A DNA stretch of 6,503 nucleotides from Simkania sp. (GTDB lineage Bacteria; Chlamydiota; Chlamydiia; Chlamydiales; Simkaniaceae): assembly GCA_028279205.1 (NCBI GenBank), contig JANQSR010000086.1, forward strand, positions 1 through 6,503, read 5' to 3'. The notes under the pieces were generated by a model. The model ran no database searches and was not told the origin of the DNA. It was given only the letters and a program-made list of their open reading frames with translations. A program made the translations under genes and the position numbers. Shown in pieces: positions 6,410 through 6,503 of the stretch. Each line of letters starts with the position of its first letter. Position 1 is the first letter of the stretch.

Positions 6410-6503
6410 ACCTAGGCGACCCTCTTCATTGGAATAGGCTCTCCCTGTATCCATTTTTGCTTGCCTTCAGCTCCAAGCGTGCCGCTTTGCGTTATCGATT
6501 TTC
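6410..6503. other. no assignable gene; short open tail on minus strand
   Basis: Nothing here can be assigned. On the minus strand a frame runs from the right window edge (6501) to a TAG at 6412-6414, encoding 29 residues that end in GEPIPMKRVA. It could be the C-terminus of a gene entering from the right, stopping just at the edge of the structured element. However, other frames are also open over this short stretch, so the evidence is slight. Confidence 0.15.

Noticed and set aside
6412..6501. C-terminus of a minus-strand gene entering from the right
   Set aside because: The frame is only 29 residues long, matches no family I recognise, and other frames are open over the same stretch; kept only as a low-confidence note.
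6234..6503. RNase P RNA, tmRNA or SRP RNA in the right-hand non-coding region
   Set aside because: The conserved GAGGAAAGTC, ACAGAA plus GGCTTA, tRNA-like GGTTCGA and GGAAGCAGCC motifs are absent on both strands; only an isolated ACAGAAA occurs.

Overview
The window most likely comes from a member of the Chlamydiae, probably an environmental lineage outside the genus Chlamydia. Three things support this. A YidC insertase of 810 residues carries an enlarged periplasmic part, as chlamydial YidC proteins do. It is translationally coupled to a divergent DnaA of the chlamydial DnaA_1 type, and yidC/dnaA adjacency is typical of this phylum. A convergent gene encodes a clear relative of the chlamydial type III secretion chaperone Slc1 (CT043 of C. 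trachomatis). All assignments rest on reading the sequence and on memory of the families, not on searches.

Layout. Positions 2-1873 (+) hold the 3' part of a gene for a protein built almost entirely of TPR-like repeats; it is cut by the left window edge. A short AT-rich gap (1874-1929) carries a near-ideal extended -10 promoter and a 9-bp tandem duplication. yidC (1930-4362, +) and dnaA (4359-5666, +) follow as a two-gene unit overlapping by ATGA. The Slc1-like gene (5663-6193, -) converges on dnaA so closely that the stop codons share bases. The last 310 bases (6194-6503) contain no convincing gene. They do contain a long imperfect inverted structure (about 6234-6409) that folds as an interrupted rod with a large central asymmetric bubble, a layout reminiscent of 6S RNA. 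Its strand and identity are unsettled.

How the parts work. YidC inserts and folds inner-membrane proteins. DnaA is the replication initiator, here with substitutions at positions used for ATP sensing, so it may be regulated differently from the classical protein or act as a specialised paralogue. The chaperone should keep secreted effectors in a secretion-ready state for the type III apparatus used in host-cell entry. The TPR protein is probably a protein-binding scaffold of unknown partner. No mobile element, CRISPR array, tRNA or rRNA gene was seen.

The best candidate for something undescribed is the structured element at 6234-6409. Next come the non-canonical ATP-sensing residues of this DnaA and the roughly 200-residue YidC extension.
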